64,000 nucleotides of DNA from Mesocentrotus franciscanus (GCA_037976565.1 CP137680.1:26545373-26609372), one strand, 5' to 3'. Positions 54,007 through 64,000 are shown, counted from the stretch's first letter. Notes: generated by a model from the sequence alone, not told the origin. Program-made: numbers and translations.

Positions 54007-56205
54007 TTAAAGGATAATGGCAAACCCTTGTAATAAGTTCATTTGTATGAAAGCAGAGAAATAAGATTAACAGAATGGCGAAAGTTTGAAATAAATCAGG
54101 CCAATACTAAGAAAGTTATGAATGTTGGAAATATGAGATCACTAATTCTATGCGAATCTCAAATTGGCCGTTTGGTCAGTGGATTGTGACGTAGTCGCGG
54201 ATAAAATTGCCTTTTGTCATGTACAAAAATGGCATTAATTTATGTTTTTCTTCTAAAGGCCTTCTCTCATAGGGCACTACTCAAAAATATGTTACGGAGA
54301 GCATATTATCATAGGTCCTCTAAACAGCTCCTAAGTCATACATTTCTGAATAAAGGAATTTTAGTCATTGTGTGTGTAATTGGAACAAAAGGGAAAGTTG
54401 TCCGCCACTACATCACAGATACGTTAACGATTTAGCCAATTTGAAGATCCCATACCTATATAAAGCGATTACAAATTTCAAAAATTCATAATTTTCTCTT
54501 TTCTTGTCCAATTTCATTCAAACTTTCACCAGTCTATATCTCTGATATGTTCAGGCGCGGATCCAGGATTTCTTAGGGGCCCAAATTTGAAATTATGCGA
54601 GCCAAATATTGGTACGTAACGGTGACCAGCAGTGGCCCTAGGTGAAGTCCAGGGGGCAGAGCCCTCGAAAACTCAGGGGTTTTAGGCATTTAATTACGGT
54701 CAGATGAGCATATATTTTGGGCACTGGCAGGTCACTAATTGGTGTAGGGTCCAGGGGGCAGAGCCCCCGGAAGCTCAGGGGTTTTAGGCATTTAATTACG
54801 GTCAGATGAACATATTTTGATTCCTTATTTGTGACACTGGCAGGACACTATTTGGCGTGAGGTCCAGGGGACGAAGCCCCCAAAAGCTCAGGGGTTTTAG
54901 GCATTAAATTATCGTCAGATAAGCATCCAGGGGTCCGCCTTAGGGCCCTAGGTAGGGTCCAGGAGGAAGAGCCACCTGAAGTTCAGGGGTTTTATGCATT
55001 TAATTAAGGTCAGATGACCATATTTTGATACCTTATTTGTGACACTGGCAGGTCACTAATTGGCGTGGGGTCCAGGGGGCGGAGCCCTCAGAAGCTCAGG
55101 GGTTTTAGGCATTTAATCACGGTCAGATAAGCATATTTTGATACCTCATTATTTTGTGACACTGGCAGGTCACTATTCTTCCTTTCTTTCTCTCTTTCTT
55201 TCTATTTCTCTTTTATATACTTTTTCACAACAAGTGTGTGTGTGTGGGGGGGGGGAGCACGAGCCCCCGAGCCCTGCCGTTCCGCGGGCGCTGCCATGTA
55301 GGTCTCTAAATAAGCATATTTCTTGCCTGACTGTAAATTTAGGAATTTGTCATTTTCCACCAAATGCATAAGAAAGTATAATTTACTAAAAAGTGAGGAA
55401 AAATCTCGGAAAATTATGTCATTTCAGCAACATTTGTAAATCACCGGTATCGAATTAGAAATAAACCACGTTTGAATTTTATTTGGGGGCAGCTCCCCCC
55501 CCCCAAACCCCAAGCCCCCGTCAGTACACCTAACCCTAACCCTACACCTTGTTGGCGGGAAAAATCACAACTAATCTCCCCTACCTTCCTTCTTTCTCTT
55601 TTTTTCCCTTTCCCTTCCCTTCCTTCCTGGGGGAAGGGCCTTTCGGCCGATCCACACGTTGTTGGCGGGATTAATCGCAACTGATCTCCCTTTCTTTCCA
55701 CCCTTTTCTTTTCTTCTTCCTCTTTTATGTACGCATTTGGCTCTCCTCTTTCCCTTTCCCTTCCTTCTCTCTTTTTTTGGCGGGGGCGGGGGGGGGGGAA
55801 GGGCAAGGGCCTTCGAGCCCCCCTCGATTCACAACTTGTTGGCGAGAAAATTGCAACTGATATCCCCCTTCTTTTCCTTACTTCCTCTTTTTTCTTTCTC
55901 TTTATCTCCTCTTTTCCTTTTTCTTTCCCTTTCCTTCCTTCTCTCTTATTTTGTTGATGGGGGCGGCAACATCCTAGGAGGCAAGGCCCTTTCGGCTCCC
56001 CTGATCTGCTTCTTTACCCCTTTTCTTTTCTTCTTCCTCTTCTTTCTTTCCCTTTCTCTCCTCTTTCCCTTTCCCTTCTTTTCCTTCTCTCTCTCTTTTT
56101 TTTTTTTGCTGGGGGCCAAGGCCCACTGGCCCCCCTGGATCCGCGCCTGGATATGTTTGCCTTCCTCTAGAGTAGTTTGCTATCAACGTGTGATTTCACC
56201 TTTAG
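54007..56205. mobile_element. Insertion into a TTAA site, itself holding a hAT element
   Basis: Units 1 and 2 read ACTTAAGTTATCAATAATCG or a close variant (4286, 19366). Unit 5 has 2.2 kb between ACTTAA and GTTATCAATAATCG. The outer element has GGCGAAAGTTTGAA at about 54075 paired with TTCAAACTTTCACC at about 54515-54530, and GTGACGTAGTC in between. A relative is at 60.13-60.79 kb. Its right part resumes at 56150 after the hAT insertion. TTAA flanks on the left and TTAG on the right would suit a TTAA-specific element. Confidence 0.6.
54552..56149. mobile_element. hAT-like element of 1.6 kb with internal minisatellite, TSD GATATGTT
   Basis: Ends CAGGCGCGGATCCAGG and CCTGGATCCGCGCCTG. GATATGTT is exactly duplicated (54544-54551 and 56150-56157). 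At 54640-55180 there are about five tandem units of roughly 100-115 bp (GGGTCCAGGGGGC...GAAGCTCAGGGGTTTTAGGC, then TTTAATTACGGTCAGATGA). At 55480-56100 there are pyrimidine-rich repeats (CTTTCCCTTTCC...) with TTGTTGGCGGGA. The long frames through it are low-complexity Phe/Leu/Ser and not proteins. Confidence 0.88.
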
Positions 56206-56317
56206 GTTATCAATAATCGTTTCCTGCATGCATGCTCTGAACCATCTATATTATTCCAAACTGCTCTTATTGCTGATGATTAAGACAATCATATAGAATA
56301 ACCGAGTTAAATATATG

Positions 56318-56720
56318 CAGTGGCGGATCCAGGGGGGCCCGGGCCCCCTCCCCTAGCAGAAAAAACAGGTAAAAACACCCTTTTTTGAAAAAAAAAGAAG
56401 TTGGGCCCCTCCTGGCGCCCAAGGGGTGGTGGCGGTGGGAAATAATTACCCTTCCCGGAGGGGAATTTTTTTTTCGGGTGCCAAAATTTTTTATTTTTTG
56501 CTCACTACCCCCCCCCCTCCCCACTGAGCGAAAAATCGACCGGCACGATTTTCAAATTTTCGCACGAAGTGGGCCCCTTTAGGCCCTCCTTGCCGCCGGC
56601 TGGATCCGCCCCTGCCCCCACCACTAAGCGAAAAATCGACCGGCACGATTTTTTAAATTTTCGCACGAAGTGGGCCCCTTTTTAGGCCCCCTCCCTTGCC
56701 GCCGGCTGGATCCGCCCCTG
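56318..56720. mobile_element. hAT-type MITE with duplicated right end, TSD AATATATG
   Basis: It starts CAGTGGCGGATCCAGGGG and ends GCTGGATCCGCCCCTG. AATATATG flanks it (56310-56317 and 56721-56728). The last 100 bp (from GAGCGAAAAATCGACCGG to the CCGCCCCTG end) occur twice in tandem, so it has two right termini, of which the outer one carries the target duplication. Confidence 0.92.
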
Positions 56721-56730
56721 AATATATGAA

Positions 56731-57560
56731 GAGTTTCATTCCAAAAGGAGCTAAATCCACTTTGGGTACTTCTGAGTAAATCACCTTTTTTTATTTCTCC
56801 ACTTTCCCTTTAGCAATGTACCTTGATGTTGTTATATATGTTAAAGGTGTCACCCTGGAGCAATAATATATGATAAGAAAAAATCTACCAGTTATTTCTG
56901 ATTTTTACTACATTTTTAGATTTTTATTTTTCGTGGATTTAGCTCCTTTTGGAATGAAACATGATTTTGTACCAAAATTTGTCATATTTTCTCAATAAAA
57001 TCACTGAAATTTATTAAAATTAGTAGCAAACCTTTCCTTTTAAATAATAATAGTAAAATCACAACTAAAAATACCTTTTGAAAAGAAAGTAAACAACATA
57101 TCCGAGTTTCATTCCAAAATGAGCTAAATCCGTTTCATTCCAAAAGGAGCTAAATCCATGTTTCATTCCAAAAGGAGCTAAATCCACAAAATCTAGAAAT
57201 TTAGTAAAAATCAGAAATAACTGGTTTATTTTTTTTCTTCTCATATATTATTTGTCCAGAGCGACATCTTTAACATATATAACAACATGAAGGTACATGG
57301 CTAAAGGGAAAGTGGAGAAATAAAAAAGTTGATTTACTCATAAGTACCCAAAGTGGATTTAGCTCCTTTTGGAATGAAACCGATTTGGATTTAGCTCCTT
57401 TTGGAATGAAACATGATATTGTACCTAAAAATTGTCATACTTCCTGGTGAAATTTTAGAATGTGATATAGTGCATTTTGTCCCCATGTAGGAAATTATTA
57501 TTTTAAGACAAAAAACTCAATTTTGATAAAATATGGATTTAGCTCCTTTTGGAATCAAGC
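56731..57560. mobile_element. Cluster of nested MITEs sharing the end TTTCATTCCAAAAGGAGCTA
   Basis: The terminal sequence TTTCATTCCAAAAGGAGCTA or its complement occurs about eight times: near 56735, 56940, 57107, 57136, 57160, 57355, 57391 and 57538. Two full elements of about 225-260 bp are in opposite orientation, and several are reduced to a bare end. The whole cluster is bordered by ATGAAGAG on the left and CTCTTCAT on the right. Confidence 0.8.
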
Positions 57561-58107
57561 TCTTCATATGTGTATATATATATATATGCCAAACATATAC
57601 CTCTGAAGTGCTCGGGGACCCACTCTTCCTCCTCAACTATAGTATTACCATTGGCTGCAATTTCAATCCTCGGGAAGGGTGTAAACGTAACAACAAATAA
57701 GAGTAGCGTTGGTATACATGTACTTCGTTATTTCGACTCTAGCTATAGCTAGCTAGCCCATCATCAGGATTGAATTTTCATTTAAAGTTTAACGAGGTTT
57801 GTGTAATTGCAAAGGGCCTCTTTTGTGACTTTAAAAGGACATGTGCCGTACATTAGAGAACTAAGGGAATGTCCATTTCATTCTTGGTAATGATAATCGC
57901 CCCACGACGGGGCTCATTTCCATATTAATAAAACCTTGCTTAACCTAGTTGTAAAAGTACTATAGCGGTATAGCCTATGTAATTAGTTAACAACTAGATT
58001 AGTAATGTTGTATGAATATGGGCCATGATCTTTAAAAAAAGAAGCCTTAATCGACTTTAATTGATGAGATACGAAGCTCCCCGTTTCAACTTGCCCTTGC
58101 GTATATA
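57561..58107. repeat. Shared unit sequence (unit 5)
   Basis: The landmarks CTCGGGGACCC (57611) and TGATGAGATACGAAGCTCC (58062) match 5.8-6.4 and 41.6-42.1 kb. A hammerhead-like motif on the minus strand is at 57731-57768. No gene is present. Confidence 0.6.
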
Positions 58108-58190
58108 ATATAATATCTGTATTTAAGCGCTTAGAGACGGTATTCCGTATTAAGCGCTATATAATTCCAGATTATTATTATATATTTAGA
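58108..58190 (+). mobile_element. Short LINE/SINE 3' tail insertion
   Basis: TTAAGCGCTTAGAGACGG to AAGCGCTATATAATTCCAG, then ATTATTATTA, interrupts the shared sequence between TTGCGTATAT and TATTTAGACCAATTATC. It resembles a LINE or SINE tail with an (ATT)n end. Units 1 and 4 lack it. Confidence 0.55.
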
Positions 58191-58280
58191 CCAATTATCA
58201 TGCAAATTACCCTTGTGCATGACGTGTACACACAACAGAAGTTTTTAAAAAAAATAGGTGTAAAGTAGGGAATGTTCATT

Positions 58281-58452
58281 TAAAGCCCCACTGTACTACA
58301 TATAGAGAACAATGCCTAAGCGGTGCCTGTTGGTCCCCCATGATCCTTTTTTCTTATGTTAATTGAGAGCTGAGTTGATGAGATAACCTCATGTCAGTGA
58401 CCACGCTAATCCCTCTAATCCCTCCTGGCTAAACTAGTGCAGAGGGGCTTTA
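58281..58452. mobile_element. MITE with TIR AAGCCCCACTGTACTA
   Basis: The left end AAGCCCCACTGTACTA pairs with TAGTGCAGAGGGGCTT at the right. The site is empty in unit 1 (TTCATTTGCTATCAACAAGC) and unit 4 (TTTATTTAACATCAACAAGC), giving TA or TTAA as the target. It is about 170 bp with no coding. Confidence 0.85.
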
Positions 58453-60128
58453 ACATCAACAAGCAGGTCAAAATGTGTACGTATTTCTCATAACTGGGGT
58501 TAAATAGCAGTTATCATTTACATATTATCTGCGTTATTTTGCTCGAACCGCGATATTGAAAATGAGGGGTGTTGGGATTAAAAAAAACTTCAACGGAGTT
58601 ATATAATTTAGGGTAATTGGAATACAAATACTCCGCGATAGACACATTTAAGAGTGCTCAGTTTGAAAAAAAGAAAATAACCGTTGAGCTGCCCTCCTAC
58701 CATAGTACCTCCATGTGAGTGTTCTAGCTATACACGGAAGTGATAATTTCGTTCTACAATATAAATCTTCCTAGTTTTGAGATAATTTCCTCGCGATTTA
58801 TGGACATTTTGACATCAATGTAAAGCCATGTACGTATAGAGTAAACACATCCGCGGTGGAAAACCCAGTTGTCTGTCTGATCACGGACCCTACCACAAAT
58901 TGTCTGATGAAGGCCGGCAGTAGACGACCGATATTGATCATTATTTACCAATAATTAAAAGCACGATATCAATCTTCAGTAAGATTTGCATATTGGTGTA
59001 TTACTCACCTCTAGGCTACTGGAAGAATCAACCGGTCGTTGTGCAAACATTGGAGGTATGCAATGACTCTGTTGGGTCGACTATAATTATTCCATAGTGG
59101 TTAGTTCATATGTAAGATAAAAGTGATCGCACTTACAATATATGCGGAAGTGTGTATTTACTAATATGGATATTTATATAGCGCCGGTATCCGCCAGGCT
59201 CTGACGCTCATGGCGCTTTACACATAATTATACCTGCTATATAGAGCTGCCAAACTATAGCGCTCAAGCATATTTGGCCCGGCCTTCACATACGTTCGTG
59301 AACCAATTACCTTATTTGGGGGAATAGAAATGTCAGTTTCTGAACCCAACAATTAAACCAAGTTTGAAGTATAAAGGGAAGTTCGAAACAGTTAAAGTTT
59401 TGTTAGATCAAAATTAAATTAAAAGGTGCACAACTACCTGTATGGCAAATTATTTAATCTTATCTTATCTTATCTCGGTTCTGGAATAAACGTTTCGAGG
59501 TGGTGGTGAGGAGGGGGGGGGCGGCGCTGGGGTAGGGGCTCCACGGGGCTCCGATGGGCTTCTGTTGCATCCAAGGCCGTCGATTTTCTTCCCAATTGGG
59601 GGCAGGGAACGCAACATTCAAGCAACCATAAACGTATTGATAGCGACTAAATAAATGGGGAAGGACAACATACTTTGCATTCTAGCGACAGTGCGACACC
59701 CTATGACAAACATTTCTTTCATTGAGCGCAGCGCGCCGAGCAAGAAACTTTGCATTCTGTGTAGTTATCTTTCGACATCACATGCACATTAAAATTCCTT
59801 TCTTCTTTCTCTCAGTGACGTTAGGCAACCTTGAACAATAAATTTCAATACTCTTTAGCGATTTCTAAAGAGTCTATTTCGGAGATAGCACACTGGTATA
59901 GATCGATGACCCCCACCCACCCCCAATATCCACAGAAGTTCCAGGATGACGTTCCAGCTTCAGATTCCACTGAGAACATTTTGAAAACAAAAAAACTATC
60001 AGCAGTCCTGAACTTTTCTGTACTTCTTTAATGGCGTGGTAGCTAGTTCTAATGACATTTGTATTTTACATAATTAAAACGTGGCCTGTGTATTGACCAT
60101 ACATATTAAGGAATCACAAAACTAATAA
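58453..60128. repeat. Shared unit sequence with a small unit-5 insertion
   Basis: The landmarks GACACATTTAAGAGTGCTCAG (58640), GAAGGCCGGCAGTAGACGAC (58911), TGACTCTGTTGGGTC (59066) and TCAGTTTCTGAACCCAAC (59333) agree with the other units. A stretch at about 59165-59280 (TTTATATAGCGCCGGTATCC, GGCGCTTTACAC) is extra here and resembles a LINE or SINE tail. No gene is supported. Confidence 0.6.
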
Positions 60129-60800
60129 TGAAGTTATCAATATTTGTAAAAGTATGAACAACTATGGAGCTTAGAAAATCACTACACAAATTGCCAATTT
60201 GGTTATCAGTTTGTGACGTCAATTGCCTCACTATTTATCAATTGCTTTATATATTTTTATCCCATTACTTTCCCTTTTTATCTCCCAAAACTTGATTTCC
60301 CCATGCTTTTGCCCAAGTTATATGACTTGTATCATATTGCGTGCATGACATTTCACAAAATCGTTTATGTACTTGGGAAGAATTGATACTATTTTCTGTA
60401 TATTGTATACTCATAATCTTTGATTTCTAAATAAAATGTGAATTTTGATAAATTATCAAAATTCACATTTTTCATGATATAACTGAAAAAATTACTCTAT
60501 ATTAGTGCATCCACATAAAAACATATTATCAATATAACTTGGATGCTGGTGTAAGGAAATAAGAATTTTAGGGGGAAAATTGGAAATTTATATTTTCAAT
60601 ATAAAGAAAACAATTAGTGAGGCAATGACGTCACAGACTCATGAGTGAATTGCCAATTTGTCTTGTGATTTTCAAAAGTTTTTCATGTCATTAAAAATTC
60701 ATAACTTTCTTATTAGTTATCCGATTTTGCTCAAACTTTTTTGATTCGTTTGTCTGATTTTTCTGCTTCTATTGAAGGCGAGTTATTTTCGAAGTGGACC
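60129..60800. mobile_element. Foldback element with TGACGTCA, second member of the 54.0-kb family
   Basis: GTGACGTCAATTGCCTCACT (60213-60232) and AGTGAGGCAATGACGTCAC (60616-60634) are inverted copies. AAATTGCCAATTTGG and GAATTGCCAATTTG also pair. The outer part includes TTCATAACTTTCTTATTAG and GCTCAAACTTTTTTGA, like the element at 54.07-54.53 kb. A perfect hairpin GTGAATTTTGATAA/TTATCAAAATTCAC lies at 60438-60468. Confidence 0.7.
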
Positions 60801-61880
60801 TTCAATATGTTCGGGTGAGGGAAGCGACCGAGCTTGAAGTTTTTCAACTGTGATATACTGAAATTATGTATTCTACAGCATCCTACAGCCAAATGACTGC
60901 ATATACAAAACAAAGTGTGGTATGTTTGGGTAAAAATTGTGTGTGTGTGGGGGGTGGGGATCCAGTCCCCCTTCTTTGGCCGAGAAATACCCCAGTCACA
61001 CTAAAGAGACCAACACCAAACCAACAACACATTGAACAAGAATTTACATTACAACAAATGGCCAGAAAGTCAGTCGTTTTGGAGTCAATGTGACTGTGTA
61101 CAAGCTAACACAAAGTGACCAAAAAAACTGGGGAAAAGAACCCAAACCAAATGTTTATTTTTTTAAATATAATTTTTATTTTCCTCAATTATTCTACGAT
61201 TAATTGAAAATAAAACATCTTTGGATGTTTTATTAATACAAGCCTATACATATCATATTTAACTGTCAACTTCATTGAACATTTGCATTCTATACACCAT
61301 CACATAGACTTTCAAGGAATCAACTCAATTTAATGTCCTATTTTATTGCTCATAGAAATGAAATATAAACAAAACAGATAGAGTCATGTGATCCCGTTCT
61401 ATAGTTGTGAAACAAGGCATCACCATCATTCAAAATCTGTCCAAATCGTAATGCAAGATACCGATAGAAAATATTAATATTATTGTCAAAGTACTTTTAT
61501 AGGAGTTTTTTTTTTATGACATACATCATAAAATAAAATAAAAATAAATACAAAAATAAACAAGATACTAGTAAAGAAAAAGAAATACCCAAACAGAAGT
61601 TTACACAATGTCCGGTCCTAGACCATTGTCTTGTCAAACATAATATGCACCATGTTCACTGCTCTTTGAAGCATGTGACAAAACAAAAATGATGAACAGA
61701 TTCACACATGCGCCTTCCAACTTACAGGTTCCTTCTATGGGAAACTTGAAAATGAAATACCTTCAACCTAAATACAATGCATGAAATAACTCATGCTAGA
61801 GCGTAAGGAAAAGGCATTATACCAAATACACCAGTATAAAAATATCACCTTTTGAATGTATCTTTACAGTTATAGATGTT
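60801..61880. repeat. Shared unit sequence (unit 5, before the GAA tract)
   Basis: The landmarks GAGGGAAGCGACCGAGC (60817), GACCAACACCAAACCAACAAC (61008) and CAACTTCATTGAACATTTGC (61269) match 14.5-17.2 kb. A (GT)n run followed by G occurs at 60940-60957. No gene is seen. Confidence 0.6.
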
Positions 61881-61884
61881 CATG

Positions 61885-62255
61885 AATCAAATGCAAAGAA
61901 GAAGAAGAAGAAGAAGAAGAAGAAGAAGAAGAAGAAGAAGAAGAAGAAGAAGAAGAAGAAGAAGAAGAAGAAGAAGAAGAAGAAGAAGAAGAAGAAGAAG
62001 AAGAAGAAGAAGAAGAAGAAGAAGAAGAAGAAGAAGAAGAAGAAGAAGAAGAAGAAGAAGAAGAAGAAGAAGAAGAAGAAGAAAAAGAAGAAGAAGAAGA
62101 TAAAGAGGCAGAAGAAGATACTGAAGAAAAAAGAGGAGTAGATGCAAAAGAAGATGAAGAAGAAAGAGATGATAAAGAAGATGATAAAGAAGATAAAGAA
62201 AAAGAAGATGAAGAAAAAAGGGAAGATGAAGAAAAAGAAGATGAAGAAGAAGAAC
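61885..62255. repeat. Long (GAA)n microsatellite
   Basis: About 200 bp of almost pure AGA/GAA triplets run to about 62085, then an interrupted GAA/GAT-rich tract to about 62255. The corresponding tracts in units 1 (17.22-17.36 kb) and 4 (51.72-51.90 kb) are shorter and interrupted throughout. The homopolymer frames here (Arg, Ser, Phe or Leu runs) are not genes. Confidence 0.97.
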
Positions 62256-62456
62256 ATAAGCTAAACATGAATATCTGTACAAAAATCAAAATAGGAAATG
62301 TTTTGTAGTACTGTTTATTTGTTAAAATCTCTACGTCTTTTGACACTTGAGATTATATTGTTCCACTAAGAGAACTAACATAACTTCTAAGCAAAACAAC
62401 TCTCATAAAAACACAAATAAACACCAATGACAAACCTAATAAAGACCAATTTCATA
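62256..62456. other. Short spacer, nothing recognised
   Basis: No gene or repeat is recognised. It may include the body of the SINE whose head lies next to it on the minus strand. Confidence 0.4.
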
Positions 62457-62521
62457 GATGAGGATTGAACCTACAACCTTCAAAAGTGATTCCTAAATGC
62501 AAACCACTCGACCAAAGTCCC
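62457..62521 (-). mobile_element. tRNA-like SINE head with polymerase III A and B boxes
   Basis: On the minus strand TGGTCGAGTGG (62514-62504) fits the A box and GGTTCAATCC (62471-62462) fits the B box, separated by 32 bases as in a tRNA. The start GGGACTTTGG has no complementary acceptor strand after the B box, so this is not an intact tRNA gene. A tRNA-derived SINE, or a tRNA pseudogene, is the best reading. The SINE tail was not identified. Confidence 0.55.
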
Positions 62522-63550
62522 AACATTTGTTTCATTATGTGCTTTCCCATGAGGCAATGCATGGTGAGATGTAATTGATTCTAGCACGAGTTGTAATACA
62601 TGTATTTAATACATATCTGAAGAAAATATACATGGATAGAAGAAGAAAACATGTCAAGAAGTTTTTTTTCCAAAAAAAGAAAAAAAATCAAACTTATATA
62701 GGGAAATCAATAACTCAGAACTCTTCATCATGTTGCCAATGTAAGGATTTTTATTTGTATTTACCATTCTAAAATCCCTGACATCAAATGCCATATAACA
62801 TAACATAAATAGATATAGGTGTGTACAGAAATCTGTGTTATTTCTTCTCTTGCATCTAATAAATCTTTTAGGGGTCTGAATCAAAAGTTGTGATGCAAAA
62901 CCAAAAATATGGATAAATCCTGATCAGGCCCACTCAACTTCCACTGCTTCATCCCACATGTTGTTGTAGATATTCAATATGTATTTATATTTATTTCTGC
63001 TTTCATTTTTCAAAAAGGCACTCAATCATGATAAAGATACATGTAATTATCATACAGGTAGAAATAGGTCTTTAATCTACTTCAGTTTCCTTTCGTTGTC
63101 ATTCCCAAATCCCTGAAACAGGCTGGCTTAAAATCTGTTCAATTCAAATGGCTATGGTTTATATACGAAATAATAATAACCATCATTATCATTATAATCT
63201 CAGTTTCTAACGAGTGTCATTACCTGATTTAGATATTAGTTCAAAGAAACACAACACATAACAGTTAACCCCAAATATAAATGTGCACGTATGCAGAAAG
63301 GGCATACCCTTATCCATACACAAGTAGTGAGTGTTAGTTTTTTTAAGACACTGAAAGTAACACAAATAAAAAAAATAAATCATGGAAGATACAGATATTC
63401 ATGGAGTATAAAAAGAGAACAAGTTACTTCTTTCCTTCTGTATTTCTACAATAGGAAAGGATGCAATATTGCAATTGAAAATCATTTGTTTTTGCTTAAA
63501 AACACTCTGCTCTGGAAAGTCTTTGAAAATGTTTTGTCAAAATGTATTCA
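62522..63550. other. AT-rich stretch with nothing recognised
   Basis: No gene, paired terminal repeat or tandem array is seen. The frame at 63291-63614 starts MQKGHTLIHTQVVSVSF, reads into the AT repeat and shows no motif. Confidence 0.4.
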
Positions 63551-63557
63551 ATTTTTA

Positions 63558-63566
63558 TATATATAC

Positions 63567-63613
<47 letters not shown>
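63558..63613. repeat. (AT)n microsatellite
   Basis: About 50 bp of alternating AT with one CCC interruption near 63567. It borders the 170-bp tandem dimer. Confidence 0.95.
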
Positions 63614-63615
<2 letters not shown>

Positions 63616-63953
63616 TTGTAATAAACAATACTAAAACATATAGAAGCATAGAGAACATTGCTGTTATATTTATGGAATGTCTTTGCAAACATGGTGATTA
63701 TATTCTTAAGTGCTAAAAGAATTGACATTGTTAAGAATATAATCACCATGTTTTATTTCTTAACAATGTCAATTCTTTTAGTAAATTGTAATAAACAATA
63801 CTAAAATATATAGAAGCATAGAAAACATTGCTGTTATATTTATGGAATGTCTTTGCAAACATGGTGATTATATTCTTAAGTGCTAAAAGAATTGACATTG
63901 TTAAGAATATAATCACCATGTTTTATATCTTAACAATGTCAATTCTTTTAGCA
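63614..63953. repeat. 170-bp tandem dimer with overlapping hairpins
   Basis: AATTGTAATAAACAATACT starts at 63614 and again at 63784. Within each unit CATGGTGATTATATTCTTAA pairs with TTAAGAATATAATCACCATG, while CTAAAAGAATTGACATTG pairs with CAATGTCAATTCTTTTAG, so two alternative hairpins overlap. Only a few bases differ between the units. Confidence 0.9.
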
Positions 63954-64000
63954 ATTGAAATTCCTTTAGTCTGCACACGTGGAGCATCAATGTTTTTAGA

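Noticed and set aside
61876..62346. Long frames of poly-Arg, poly-Ser, poly-Leu and poly-Phe
   Set aside because: They are translations of the GAA/TTC microsatellite in different frames and have no support as proteins.

Overview
The window looks like nuclear DNA from an invertebrate animal, probably a marine one. It is AT-rich, its genes are sparse, and it is crowded with non-LTR retrotransposons (CR1/L2-like and L1-like), a Penelope-like element with a GIY-YIG domain, a Ty3/gypsy remnant, many hAT-type and other inverted-repeat elements, and long microsatellites. An echinoderm or another marine deuterostome would fit the repeat content. The species cannot be named from the sequence, and nothing bacterial is present.

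The only host gene family I can recognise is a set of five related genes, all on the minus strand, at about 3.3-3.9, 18.3-19.0, 35.0-36.3, 39.9-40.6 and 53.0-53.6 kb. Each encodes a small protein of 206-229 residues with hydrophobic membrane segments and a C-terminal C3HC4 RING finger. They look like membrane-anchored E3 ubiquitin ligases with a single coding exon preceded by a conserved splice acceptor. Four are open with every zinc ligand present. The third is a pseudogene with a stop codon, a frameshift and two hAT insertions, each flanked by an 8-bp target duplication.

The five genes sit in a tandem segmental duplication. The same non-coding landmarks recur in the same order after each gene, with unit lengths of about 15, 16.7, 4.9 and 13 kb and a last unit that runs past about 62 kb. 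The units differ mainly by later insertions and deletions, so each serves as an empty-site control for the others. This is how several insertions below were delimited by reading alone.

Layout: 0-3.3 kb, foldback elements, a Penelope-like fragment and a 26-bp minisatellite. 3.3-18.3 kb, unit 1, with LINE fragments, a 748-bp palindromic element and a 340-bp insertion that is a palindrome of Penelope-type terminal repeats. 18.3-35 kb, unit 2, heavily replaced by tandem repeats, a gypsy integrase, an interrupted LINE and a 3.6-kb L1-like element. 35-39.9 kb, unit 3, shortened by recombination. 39.9-53 kb, unit 4, with a young CR1-like LINE inside an older L2-like one and a 2.4-kb hAT-type element. 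53 kb to the end, unit 5, with nested inverted-repeat elements, a long GAA tract, a probable tRNA-derived SINE head and a 170-bp tandem dimer.

The most interesting items are the RING gene array with its birth-and-decay pattern, and the Penelope-type terminal repeats with hammerhead-like cores arranged as a near-perfect palindrome.
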